64,000 bases of DNA from Persicaria tinctoria. Lineage: Eukaryota > Streptophyta > Magnoliopsida > Caryophyllales > Polygonaceae. The position numbers were made by a program, and so were the translations under genes. This document shows, piece after piece, positions 22,816 to 32,531 of the stretch (positions within the stretch are counted from its first letter, which is position 1; each line of letters starts with the position of its first letter). The stretch spans positions 19,178,688 to 19,242,687 of the forward strand of contig JBANSL010000013.1 in the NCBI GenBank assembly GCA_037127255.1, written 5' to 3'. The notes under the pieces were generated by a model. That model had not been told where the DNA came from and made no database searches. It was given only the letters and a program-made list of their open reading frames with translations.

Positions 22816-24360
22816 TTATAAAATTACCTCATTTATTAAGAGAAATAATATACTCGTAAAAAAATTCGGCACATCCAATCAAGCGATACATATCATATAA
22901 TGGACCACAATTGCGGCTTAGAGGATCTCCACCTACTTGCTATTGGCACAACCTCGTATCTTTAAATTGTGCATTCACCGGATTTCAGTGTCGGTGAAGT
23001 GGAGAGCCAATATTGACTTTGAGGGACGGCAAAATATGAGTTGTTGGAAAATTTCAAGGGCATCTTCGAGATTAAAGTCAAGACTAAATTGTTTCGAAGG
23101 TAATTTTAAGGACATTTTTCAAGCTACATACCCTGTAATAAATATTTTGAGGGTAACTTTAAGGGTATTATAATCTTGAACAGAAATTCAAGGGTACTTT
23201 GTGCCATATTCGAGACTAATTTCATTGCTAACCTCATGGCTATAAAGTTATTTTTGTTTAATTTTGCAGGGGATATGTCAACATCTGATATCGGTATGGT
23301 ATCGGTGAATGATATGTTGACTTCAGGTTTCGAAGATGATAGATTTGTCAACTCGAAATGTCTTGTTGGAGCCTTATTGACATTGGATGTCGGTGACAAT
23401 CTAAGTTTTATTATTACGTACTTTCGGAGTTATCTCTATGGCAAATTCTTTTTTAAAAGCGTAAACTATAAACAACAGGAGGAAAACTTCCATTCAAAAA
23501 GAATAATGAACACATGAAAATTCGAAATCCGTAAATCTTAAAACTCGCGTTGAAGGTGTTTTTGGGTAGCTTTTGTTTTTTGTAGGGAATTTGGGTAGCT
23601 TCTTAATTTTAAAAACTTGGGGTGAATTTGGAGAAAAACAAATTCTCCGGGAAATTTCCGAAATAACAATGACGAGTGTCCGTTGGTAATGGCGAATGGC
23701 GGAATGCACCACCCAACCCAAAAAAAAATACACGGGGTAAAAGAAAGAATCACCACGTTCAATGCATCAACATGGAGGTACAATACATGATCCCCACGTC
23801 CATTTTTTTTATAACAAAAATTCCTTTAAAGTAATTTAAAAAAACTTTTTTTTTTCTTTTAGAATAAAAAAAATCTTCCAACTTCCAAGTCTACTTGATT
23901 TGGTAATGATAGTGTAATGGACTAATGGTATGGATGCAGAGGTGAATCCTCTTTAGGGTTAGTGGTGGTAGTCGTCCCTCCCCCCTCCCTCTAAATTGAA
24001 AATAAAATTGAACATATATATTTCTTTCGTCTATAGCTTCGATTTGATATATTATAAGCTCAATTTCGATATCTGGGCAAAAAGTTATAAGTGTTTTAAT
24101 TTTCAGGACTGAACATATGTAAAATATTTCCTACATTATTTACCAAACTGATATACTTTTATCGTAATTATTATTTGTTAAACTCCATACCTTAATAATA
24201 TAATTATATCCGAGAACTTCAAACTAGGAGGTTATATTTTTATTCTAATTACACATCCATAATATTGATGATTTTTTAGAAAAGAAAAATTAGGGTTTAA
24301 TTTTATAGACAATTTTTTTTATCATAATTTTCCGCCCCTCAATCAACAACTTCAGGATAC
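22816..24360. other. Intergenic region, no gene assigned
   Basis: An open frame at 23176-23517 (113 codons) and a T-rich stretch were examined. The encoded peptides are not recognisable and the codon use is not gene-like. Confidence 0.45.
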
Positions 24361-24369
24361 GCCATTGTA

Positions 24370-25600
24370 TGGATGTAATTAATGCCTACAGGTGTAACCA
24401 ATGAGCATTAGAAAAATATCTTGATTGTACGATCATTAATGATAGGGCAAACAATCATACATTTGAAGAAATTATAGAAAAGTCCAAGAACCAATTAGCA
24501 AAATGGAGAGCGAATGAGCTAACTCAACAAGGGGGGTAGTCTTGATCAAAGCAAATATGTGGAAACCTAGCTATGTTATGTAACACTTTATGCTCCTGAC
24601 AAGTATTCACAATGATTTGGACCGAGTCAACATATGCTTTTTTCTAGAACAAAGATTCTAAGTATAAACCTCTTATAGGATGAGATAAAATATGCAGACC
24701 AAAGTGTGATGGTGAATTAGGCATCCAAAAAACAAAAGATATGAACAAGGCGTTGCAAATGAAATTAGTATGGAAAATCCTTGCATAACCGCATAATGAA
24801 TGAGTAAAAATTATTAGAAAAAAGTACATAAAATAAGAGAACATTTGGGATTACAAGAAGAAAAAGAACACCTCCTTGCAATGGGCAAAATTGATCGAGC
24901 TCAAAGAAGAGTTCTGCTCAGGTTTACTTTGGCGAGTTGGAAACGGCAAAACTATTAAATTCTGGAAAGACAAGTGGCTGAATATTGATGGAAAACTTAA
25001 ATATAAATGTATCCAAGGTCATGTCAACGATCAAGAAACAGTGAGCAACTTTATAAAACCAAATATAACATGGAACACAAAAAAATTAACAGAGGTACTA
25101 CTTACGGATATGGTCGACAAAGTCATTGAAATTCACACCCCGACTTCTGATTTTTGAAGATAGATTATACTGGTACCCGGGTAAACATGGTTGGTTCTCT
25201 ACAGCCAGTGCATTAAATCACATTACGAAATCCAGAAAGGGAAACCCTGACCATGTTGAATGGATCGATTTGGAAAATCGAGTGCCCACCAAAGATTAAA
25301 AACTTTCTCTGGAAAAATCTCCTGAATGGGATACCAACGAAAACCAGACTATAAATAAAGGGAATCCATGTCCCGATGAAGTGCACGTACTCTCTGCGAT
25401 CATGATATGGAAGACGACGTCCACATCTTCACCAAATGTAGGATGATCCTTTCCTTGGTTGGAAGGATGGATAAACAAATTGAACAAATAATCCGAAATA
25501 CTAGCAAAGGCAATAAAACCTATAAAAATATCCTTACATAGATCTTTTCTAATCCAAATATAGGATGTCGGCAAGATAAATGATTGAGAAAGGTTTATTA
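24370..25600 (+). pseudogene. LINE ORF2 remnant: RT C-terminus and zf-RVT region
   Basis: Despite stops and frameshifts, blocks typical of the C-terminal half of plant LINE ORF2 are in order: RVVLIKANM, PSYVM and SIHNDLDRVN (about 24535-24630), GIRKTKDMNKALQMKLVWKI-type sequence (about 24720-24780), then FCSGLLWRVGNGKTIKFWKD (24900-24975), YWYPGKHGWFSTASALNHI (about 25160-25225) and IECPPKIKNFLWKNLLNG (about 25270-25330), which is the reverse-transcriptase zinc-binding region. The polymerase catalytic part is missing on the left. Confidence 0.75.
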
Positions 25601-25705
25601 AGCAATACAGGAGAGACTAGAGGAAAGCGTAAATGGAGGTTCTAGAAAACGATACAAGACAAAAGTAGGAATAACACCTGTCAAAAGAAAAACAAAAGGC
25701 AAAAA

Positions 25706-26160
25706 ATGGTAAAGTGGGAAAAACTGCCTACAAGCATCGTTAAACTAAATTTCGACGGTGCAAAGATCGGATCAGGTCATGCGGCTTCCAATTTCGTGCT
25801 CAGGGATTGCCATGGGGAGGTTCTGTTGTGCAGTGCCCGGGATCACGAGTGGGAATTAGTGGATCGTGCTGAGTGTTTTGGCCTTCTGACTGGCTTGTAG
25901 GAAGCTGCGACGCGGGGCTACTCCCTTCTTGAGGTCGAGGGGGATGGTTTCAAGGTGTTCAATTCTTTGAAGGGGGTTTGAATGTGTCAGTGGGAGATTG
26001 AGTCGGAGATCTCCGATGCTATGGGCCTCTAACGTGCTTTTACCGACGTCTCCTTCGCTCATACCTTCCTTAAGGGGAACCGTGTGGCTTATTTTCTTGC
26101 TCATATGGGTCTTTCCTCCCACTTCATCGACGTTTGTATTCATGCTTAGTGTGCTGGAGA
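25706..26160 (+). pseudogene. LINE RNase H-like domain remnant
   Basis: The frame reads VKWEKLPTSIVKLNFDGAK, then ASNFVLRDCHGEVLLC, RAECFGLLTGL and YSLLEVEGDG, with the Asp, Glu and Asp positions of RNase H in the usual spacing, and ends with RVAYFLAHMGL. In-frame stops interrupt it, the first at 25898-25900. It is the natural C-terminal continuation of the LINE remnant just upstream and degrades RNA in RNA:DNA hybrids when active. Confidence 0.7.
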
Positions 26161-26168
26161 TGACAAAC

Positions 26169-26820
26169 CTAGCCGGAGTGGGCGGTAGGTAGGCCTGGAG
26201 GAGGCTTCATAAACACTTCTTCGTCCAAGTCACCATGGAGGAAGGCGTTGTGAACGTCCTTCTGATGGGGTTTCCATCCCCGAATAGCAGCTACAGAGAG
26301 AATAACTCGGGCATAGACCATCTTAGCAACGGGAGCAAATGTCTCATGAAAGTCGATACCTTCCACTTGACGATTACCTAGAACAAAAAGCCTGGCCTTA
26401 TATCGCTCAACAGTGCCATTAGAGCGATACTTGATTTTATAAACCCACTTGCAACCAATGAGTTTCTTTCCTGGCGGTAAAGTTGTCAAAGTCTCGGTTT
26501 GATTACGATGAAGGGCCGAGAGCTCACTCTACATAGCCTCTCGCCAATGAGAGTGTCGGACAGCCTCAGAAAACGTAAAGGGCTCATGACCTGACGTTAC
26601 AGCTGACAAAAAACGACTATGTGCAGGAGAGAATTGAGAGTTAGAGACATAAGCAGCTATGGGATATAAGGTACCCGAGGACGTTGTTTCGAAGGCAGGT
26701 GAGACGGGCGTGGAGGAGGGGTCTATAGAGTGAGTGGTTGAGCAAACATAGTCTCTGAGCAAAACTTAAGGCTGGCGAATTTGATTGCTTTGCCGAAGGG
26801 GCTAGCTCCCCCTGTCGAGA
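26169..26820 (-). pseudogene. copia reverse transcriptase N-terminal part, truncated
   Basis: The frame encodes HSHWREAM, then (after a TAG at 26531-26529) SELSALHRNQTETLTTLPPG, GCKWVYKIKYRSNGTVERYK, EGIDFHETFAPVAKM and HQKDVHNAFLHGDLDEEVF, the well-conserved start of the copia polymerase domain. Further stops are a TAA at 26768-26766 and a TAG at 26804-26802. The coding sequence ends at about 26185 after MKPPPGL; the YVDD catalytic block is absent. Confidence 0.82.
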
Positions 26821-26887
26821 GTAGGGGAAGAAGTCGTTTGTATAATGGCAAACGAAGAGGAAGTGCTAGGAGGATCATCATATATCG

Positions 26888-27640
26888 TCAGAGACACCTC
26901 AACAGTGATTGTCGGCTCTGGAGGATCCGGATGGAAGCTAGAAATGAATAAGGGAAATGTGTCTCAAAGAACACAACATCCCTATTGACGAACGTCTCGT
27001 GTGTCTCAAGATCATACAAACGCCAGCCACGCTTACCTGGAGGATAGCCGAGAAAGATGCACTTCCGGCTACGAGGGCCAAATTTGTTCCGATCTCGAGG
27101 AAGCTGAGAAGCGAAACACAGACACTCAAACACTCGAAGACGAGTATAGTTAGGTATGCAACCATGGAGTAATTCATAAGGGGATTTACCCTGCAATAAC
27201 TTAGAAGGAGTCCGGTTGATCAAATAGCACGCTGTTAAGACACATGCACCCCAGAAGTCCAACGGAAGGTGCTCTTGAAACTGAAGGGTTCGAGCAACAT
27301 TCAGAAGATGGAGATGTTTGCATTCAACACGGCCATTCTGCTGAGGAGTATAAGTGCAAGTGGTTTCAAAGTGAATGCCGTGTGAAGCAAAATATGATTT
27401 CAAGGATTGAAACTCCATACCATTATCGGCCCGAACACGTTGCACTTGCTTCCTGAACTAAGTAGAAACCATAGTGCAGAAATTCATGATATGAGTAATG
27501 ACTTCAGACTTGGTGCGCAACAGATAGACCCAAACACCGCGATAGTGATCGTCAACAATAGTAAGAAAATAAGAGGCATCAGAAGACGAGGGCGTACTAT
27601 AAGGTCCCCAAACATCACAGTGAATTAACTAAAACAAAGT
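26888..27640 (-). pseudogene. copia integrase
   Basis: The frame includes LIHCDVWGPYSTPSS and FLTIVDDHYRGVWVY (first catalytic Asp), VQRVRADNGMEFQS (second Asp) and TYTPQQNGRVECKHLHLLNV (Glu position; the usual ERKHR reads ECKHL). The C-terminal part contains RTPSKLLQGKSPYELLHG and FLGYPPGKRGWRLYDLETHE. TAG codons lie at 27631-27629 and 27460-27458. A frameshift lies between about 26900 and 26950, after which the polyprotein continues in another frame. Confidence 0.85.
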
Positions 27641-28360
27641 AGCTGCTTTATTGAAACTAACTGGAAAAGAGGCACGAGTCTGTTTGGCCTTAAAACAAAC
27701 ATCACAAGGATCATTTGAAGATGAAACTGAAGTAGAATTAATCATAGGTAGAAAAGATAAAACGGAAATGGCAGGGTGCCCCAAGCGTTGATGCCAAACG
27801 GTGGGAGAACAATTTGCAGTCACAGGGTAGACATGAGCTCTAATGTGCAGATTTCGCAGCCAACAGACCCCTCCATGCTGCTCACCCACTCCAATCAGTG
27901 TCCTCGAAACGTGATCCTGGAGTACACAGAAGCGATTAGACAACAACACCAGACATGACAGATCATCTGTCAAGCGAGCAAAGGAGAGTAAATTAACGGT
28001 AAGCCAGGGTACATATAATACACCGGAAATAATAGTGTTGCCATAGAGCAAAGAGCCAGATTGGGTAGCAGATGAAATAGAGCTGTCAGGTAACATGACA
28101 CTGACACTAGAAATAGGAATCAAATCCTGTAAAAGAGCGATCTCACCGGTCATATGAAAAGAAGCCCCTGTATCAAGTATCCAGGGAGCATTTGGCTTAA
28201 CAGACACTTTGTTAGAGGAAGCATAAGGTTGCAAGGCGCCAAACAACCGAAGCACGGAGGGCCATTGCTCATTTGAAAGGGCAAGACCAAATACTTGACG
28301 ATCTGGTGCAGATGGTTGTGTACTCAGAGCAACGGCAACCATGTTTTGAACAACGTTCAC
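27629..28360 (-). pseudogene. copia protease and pre-integrase region
   Basis: An open frame of 243 codons in the same frame as gag and integrase. PWILDTGASFHMTGEI is the aspartic protease active site with an intact DTGA. LYVPWLTVNLLSFARL ends the protease part. VWHQRLGHPAISVLSFL and CDVCFKAKQTRASFPV are the pre-integrase His-Cys zinc-binding motifs. Protease would cut the polyprotein. The frame itself is unbroken here but is bounded by TAG stops on both sides. Confidence 0.85.
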
Positions 28361-28510
28361 AGTCCAAGTAGTTCCACGACCACGACCTGTCCCACCATCA
28401 GGCGAAATGCCAGAACCTCGGCCAACTTTCTTCTCAAAGAACTAATCCGGAAAGCCGTTGAGCTTGAAGCAAGAAGCCTGATCATGACCAGAATGATTGC
28501 AATGAGTACA

Positions 28511-29341
28511 CTACAGGAGTTTACGATCGACAACATTAGGTGCAGAAGAAGTTGGTGGCGTAGGCTTCGGGCGATGAGATGCAAAAGCAAGAGCATCGGA
28601 TGGCGTTTCCCGTTGCTTTGCAACAGCCTGAAGGCGTTCATCCTGAACAACTAGCGAATAGACGCGAGAAATAGGAGACAACTGATCTTTTGCCATGATG
28701 GTAGACCGAAGCATCTCATAGGTCTCATCGTCTAAACTCATGAGGAATTGATGAATCCGTTCCTCATCACGGGCTTTGACCAACTTGGTAGTAAGCGCAC
28801 ACGTACAGTGTCCGCAAGTGCAACTCTCCAATGGAGCATAAGTATCCAATTCCGCCCACAGCTTGGTGAGCATGTTGTAATAGACATCCGCTGATTTGCC
28901 CTTCTGGAGACAAAGAGCAATGTCAGAACGGATTTGAAGAAGACGAGGGTTGTTCCCAACAAAGAAATGTTGCTTGAGATCATTCCAAAGCTCCAGCACC
29001 GTTTCATAGTAGGTGATAGAAGAGCGCAAGGACGGATCCATGGACTGGACAAGCCAACCGACCAACATCGAGTTGACGCTTAACCAGTAATCCGCCTCAA
29101 GAGCAGTATCAGCGGGTTTGGAGATGGAACCATCAATGAACCCGAGTTTGCGTTTAGCGTTGAAAGCATTACGCATACTAGTCACCCATTCCTGATAGTT
29201 GTCCTCTTTCAGGACGATAGGGCAGATGGTGAGACCGGGATGATCCGAAGGATGAAGATAATAAGTAGAGTTCATATGAGGATCACCAACAGCAAGAGCG
29301 GCTTGAGCAACGACGGCAGCTTGTGTAGCAGTGTCAGCCAT
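28511..29341 (-). CDS. copia gag protein (276 codons open)
   Basis: The frame starts at ATG 29341 (MADTATQAAVVAQAAL). Typical plant copia gag blocks follow: YYLHPSDHPGLTICP, LKEDNYQEWVTSMRNAFNA, KRKLGFIDGSISKP, ELWNDLKQHFFVGNNPR and YYNMLTKLWAELDTY, with ERIHQFLMSLDDETYEMLRS near the end. This part could still be translated. A TAG at 28513-28511 cuts off the zinc knuckle CTHCNHSGHDQASC that follows immediately in frame, and another TAG sits at 28444-28442. Gag assembles the cytoplasmic particle; without the knuckle RNA packaging should fail. Confidence 0.8.
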   Translation of the reverse strand: MADTATQAAVVAQAALAVGDPHMNSTYYLHPSDHPGLTICPIVLKEDNYQEWVTSMRNAFNAKRKLGFIDGSISKPADTALEADYWLSVNSMLVGWLVQSMDPSLRSSITYYETVLELWNDLKQHFFVGNNPRLLQIRSDIALCLQKGKSADVYYNMLTKLWAELDTYAPLESCTCGHCTCALTTKLVKARDEERIHQFLMSLDDETYEMLRSTIMAKDQLSPISRVYSLVVQDERLQAVAKQRETPSDALAFASHRPKPTPPTSSAPNVVDRKLL

Positions 29342-29402
29342 GGTGAAGAGACGGACAAAGAATAGGGAAAAAAAATTGATTTAGGGTTGTGTTTAGATAA
29401 CA

Positions 29403-29415
29403 GGCTCCGATACCA
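29403..29415 (-). other. Primer-binding site of the second copia element
   Basis: TGGTATCGGAGCC on the minus strand, two bases after the LTR end, matches the initiator tRNA-Met type primer-binding site of plant copia elements with one change from TGGTATCAGAGC. Confidence 0.8.
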
Positions 29416-29417
29416 TG

Positions 29418-29603
29418 TGAAAATAGGAAGAGAGGAATAGAATTGGGTAAACTTCCTTGCCTTTAATTGAAACAGAAGATACAATATATATAGTTACAAA
29501 GAGTCTATCGTATAAGGAAGATAAAAGATATGCTAAGATATGGACTTGGGGCCGAAGTTACATATATAACTATAAGATTCTTCATAATCTCCCAATAATA
29601 GCA
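29418..29603 (-). repeat. 5' LTR of the second copia element (186 bp)
   Basis: On the minus strand it starts TGCTATTATTGGGAG and ends CTATTTTCA, giving TG...CA termini directly before the primer-binding site. The partner LTR is missing, so the start is inferred from the TG and from the LINE coding sequence that resumes beyond 29603. Confidence 0.65.
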
Positions 29604-30640
29604 CAGATGGAGATTTCTCAACAAAGACTGCATACAAACTCAAAAAATATAATGGTGCTCTCAGTACAGAAGTTAGGTGGATTTGGAAGCTCTGTCTCCC
29701 TTCAAGAACTCAAAATTTTATCTGGAAATTAAATTATGACAGACTCTTTACCGACAAAGGTAAGGGTGAATAGATTCTACAATAGAGTCCCGTCCCAATG
29801 TTGTCTCGGTAATCTGGAAGATGAAGATGCTACTCACCTATTCCTAAGATGTCAATTTTTGAAACAAATAATCAAAACTTATGAACTTAAAACGAATACT
29901 TCTTTTTGTGGTATCAACAACATCCCAGCAGCACTATGAAAAATATTGAACAAATTAAAAGATGTAACATGCGATTTGCAGATTTATGCCTAATATGGCA
30001 TAATATCTAGGAATCTAGAAACTCAATCATACTCAACGAATCTTGAAATGTGTCTCCGACTGGAGAGAGGCTAGCCAAAACACCAATCAGAAACAGAATA
30101 AAAGACAAGGAAAACACATCAGATGGACAAAGCTCCCAAACTCTATCCACAAAATTAATGTAGATGGTTCGGTTGCAACGAATGGGGATTGCAAGATTGA
30201 GGGTATTGTCAGAGACTGGAATGGTCATGGTGTGGAAATTTTCAAAAGAAAAGTTGCTAAGGGATCTGTAATCCACACTGAGTCCTTAGCCATGCTCGTA
30301 GGAGTAAAGCTAGTCGGAAGCAAATGTTGGCAGAAGATCATCATCGAAGGTGATAACGCGGAAGCTATCAAGGCAACTCAAGACAATGCTAAAGTGTCTT
30401 GGGAGATCTTAAGAGTAATGGAAAGCATCAAAAGATCAAAGTCAGACTTCTCCTTGATTCAATTTAAACACTGCTTTAGAGAAACAACCTCAACTAAAGA
30501 CTATATAGTTAGGAGTAATTTTGATCTTAATCTATGTACTCTCCCTTTGAACAAAGAACTTTGGAACATCATCGGCAGGGATGATTCTTCTTAGAAGAAC
30601 GTCCTATTGGTTGCCTACTGTAAAAAAAAGATAAAAGATA
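29604..30640 (+). pseudogene. LINE ORF2 C-terminus with RNase H and 3' tail
   Basis: Right after the copia LTR the text reads DGDFSTKTAYKL, then RWIWKLCLPSRTQNFIWKL (zf-RVT region, frameshifted at about 29750). The frame 30043-30594 (183 codons) holds the RNase H-like domain: WTKLPNSIHKINVDGSV (first Asp), VIHTESLAM (Glu), KIIIEGDNAEAIKATQ (second Asp). It ends at a TAG at 30592-30594. The 3' end TGCCTACTGTAAAAAAAAG followed by GATAAAAGATAAAA is the terminal signature of this LINE family. Confidence 0.75.
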
Positions 30641-30649
30641 AAATAATGC

Positions 30650-32226
30650 AAGGTATAATATTTATAAAATAATTCACGATGAAAAAATAGATTTTGTAAC
30701 AACTTAAGATATGATCGATGGACACATATGATGACACATGGATAAAATAGATGAGATCATTGTCTAACGTGACTTAAATATATTAGATCATCATTAATGG
30801 ACGTGTAAAAAAATATCAAGTTAAACTGTACCAGAAAACGAACGTAGGCAAATTGCACTAGAGAAGACTCTAGCTAGGTCTTTATTTTACGATATTATAT
30901 TCCACTACAGAAGACTCTAGATCTCTATTTTAGTATACTATATAGATATATAGATATTCATCTGAGTTGAATTTGGTGCATTTAATGTAACATACATTTC
31001 CTTTTTAATCATAAAATTTTATTTTTAAAAAAGGAAAATAAATTGAATAATGTTTTTTTAATGGTATAGATCATTCATTAATGCAACTTAGACCATTAGC
31101 AACGGCGCACCGCACGAATCAATTGCCATGGCCAGCTCAACAAAATGATGAGATGGAGGAGAGAGGAACTTTTGATCCGGATGAAATTTTTGCTAGAGGT
31201 GCCAACAGTTGATGCGCATCATCGGGTAAATTTTTTTTTTTGTTTTTTTAGCCAATGATAATCAGACACATGGCATGGGGTTTTAATTAAAAATCAAAAC
31301 CCCATTTATTTGTTAAATAAATATTTTTTTTTTTAAAAATATTTTTAAATACGATTTATTTTTCTCTACCCAATGACACCCATTTTGTATATGTTTAAAA
31401 GAAAAAAAAATTTCGCTAAGTTTACCATATGTTAAAGATTTATAGTCACACACCCTTAATGTTAATATTAATAATATCATTAACCAAAATTTTTAAGTAA
31501 AATAAATCAAAATTTAGCTTAATAAATATAAAAGAAGTGTAAAGTGAGTTTTGATTCGTACGACTCTTTGTTGTGGATGAAAAATGTAAAAAACTGAAAA
31601 GTTAGTGGAAATCTGATATGACATGAATAGTTGCTGATGTGGTTGAAATAAGTTTTGATTCGTGTGACTCTTTGTTGCTGATTGTTTTAGTCATTAATCG
31701 GAATAAATATAAACCAAATAGATCCATATACTTGCCCTTTTTCTTAAAAAGAAAACATTTTCTCCTTAATAGTTAATACCCTCTAGTTATTTAATTGTTT
31801 ATTTATTTATTTATTTTTTCTTTTTTTGGTCGGCTTTATTTATTTATTTATTGATATCAAACTCCCAAGTTTCTCAACCGTGGTAAGTAGACTAGTAGTA
31901 GTACTGACTAGTAAGCAACTAATTTATGGAATCTCAATCCCATTCCAAATTTTAGATAGGGTTGTTGATCCCAATTTTAATAACAATAATTAATAATTTA
32001 TTTTTTTATAATCATTTACTCTCTATTATTATTTATTATAAATAATATAAAATAATAATCCACTTGAATAATTATATATTTTATCCCATCTCGAGTAGCG
32101 ACTATATCACTTATCCAAGATAATTAATATTATTATCACTAATTATGAATTGATCAATCAACTAAAATATTTTTAAAAACCATTTCAAAATTGAGGAAAT
32201 GGTAATACTCAAATTTGGCTTTCCGT
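30650..32226. other. Intergenic region upstream of the DUF630/DUF632 gene
   Basis: AT-rich with no recognised gene. It contains a short hairpin at 31275-31305 (arms ATGGGGTTTT and AAAACCCCAT) and a TTTA-rich microsatellite near 31795-31850. Proximal promoter functions are expected in its last few hundred bases but no specific element beyond the TATA box could be supported. Confidence 0.5.
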
Positions 32227-32234
32227 TATAAATA
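32227..32234 (+). promoter_or_regulatory. Candidate TATA box of the DUF630/DUF632 gene
   Basis: TATAAATA lies 298 bases before the start codon, with a CT-rich leader-like tract following (near 32260-32290). It is the best TATA match in the proximal upstream region. The transcription start is not determined. Confidence 0.45.
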
Positions 32235-32462
32235 TTCAGTATAGAAAACAAACACCACCCCCTCTCCCTTTCTTGTTATCCCACCGCCATTGATGGCAAC
32301 TGAATCAAAGCTGTTATTAAACTCCATTTTCAACTGATTCCACAATTCGCTACCCTAACCCCAACCAACTCGCTCGCTTTGACTCGATTTCATTGATTCA
32401 TTGCCCAATTTCAACTGATTCAATCCCACGATCAGACCTGTTTTCCCTTTCTCCCATTCACA

Positions 32463-32513
32463 ATGCGGATTTGTTGGCTCGATGATGGATGCGGATTTTT
32501 TGCGGATTTGTAG
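32463..32513 (+). promoter_or_regulatory. Upstream ORF of 16 codons in the leader
   Basis: ATG 32463 opens a frame (MRICWLDDGCGFFADL) that stops at TAG 32511-32513, 18 bases before the main start. If this stretch is in the mature leader, scanning ribosomes would meet it first and main-frame translation could be reduced. Another ATG-initiated start lies further upstream near 32293. Confidence 0.4.
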
Positions 32514-32531
32514 CTTCGTTTGCGGGATTCA

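Larger units (their letters stand above)
26169..29603 (-). mobile_element. Ty1/copia element, 5' part only (LTR to mid reverse transcriptase)
   Basis: Reading right to left: 5' LTR (29603-29418), primer-binding site, gag, zinc knuckle, protease, integrase and the first third of reverse transcriptase. The element then breaks off near 26185 inside the PPPG block of reverse transcriptase. The rest of pol and the 3' LTR are missing, so the left side was deleted. It abuts LINE sequence on both sides and probably inserted into the LINE at 29604. Confidence 0.88.

Noticed and set aside
23176..23517. Open frame of 113 codons containing MSTSDIGMVSVNDMLTSGF
   Set aside because: No recognised domain, no gene-like codon use, and an equally long antisense frame; treated as chance.
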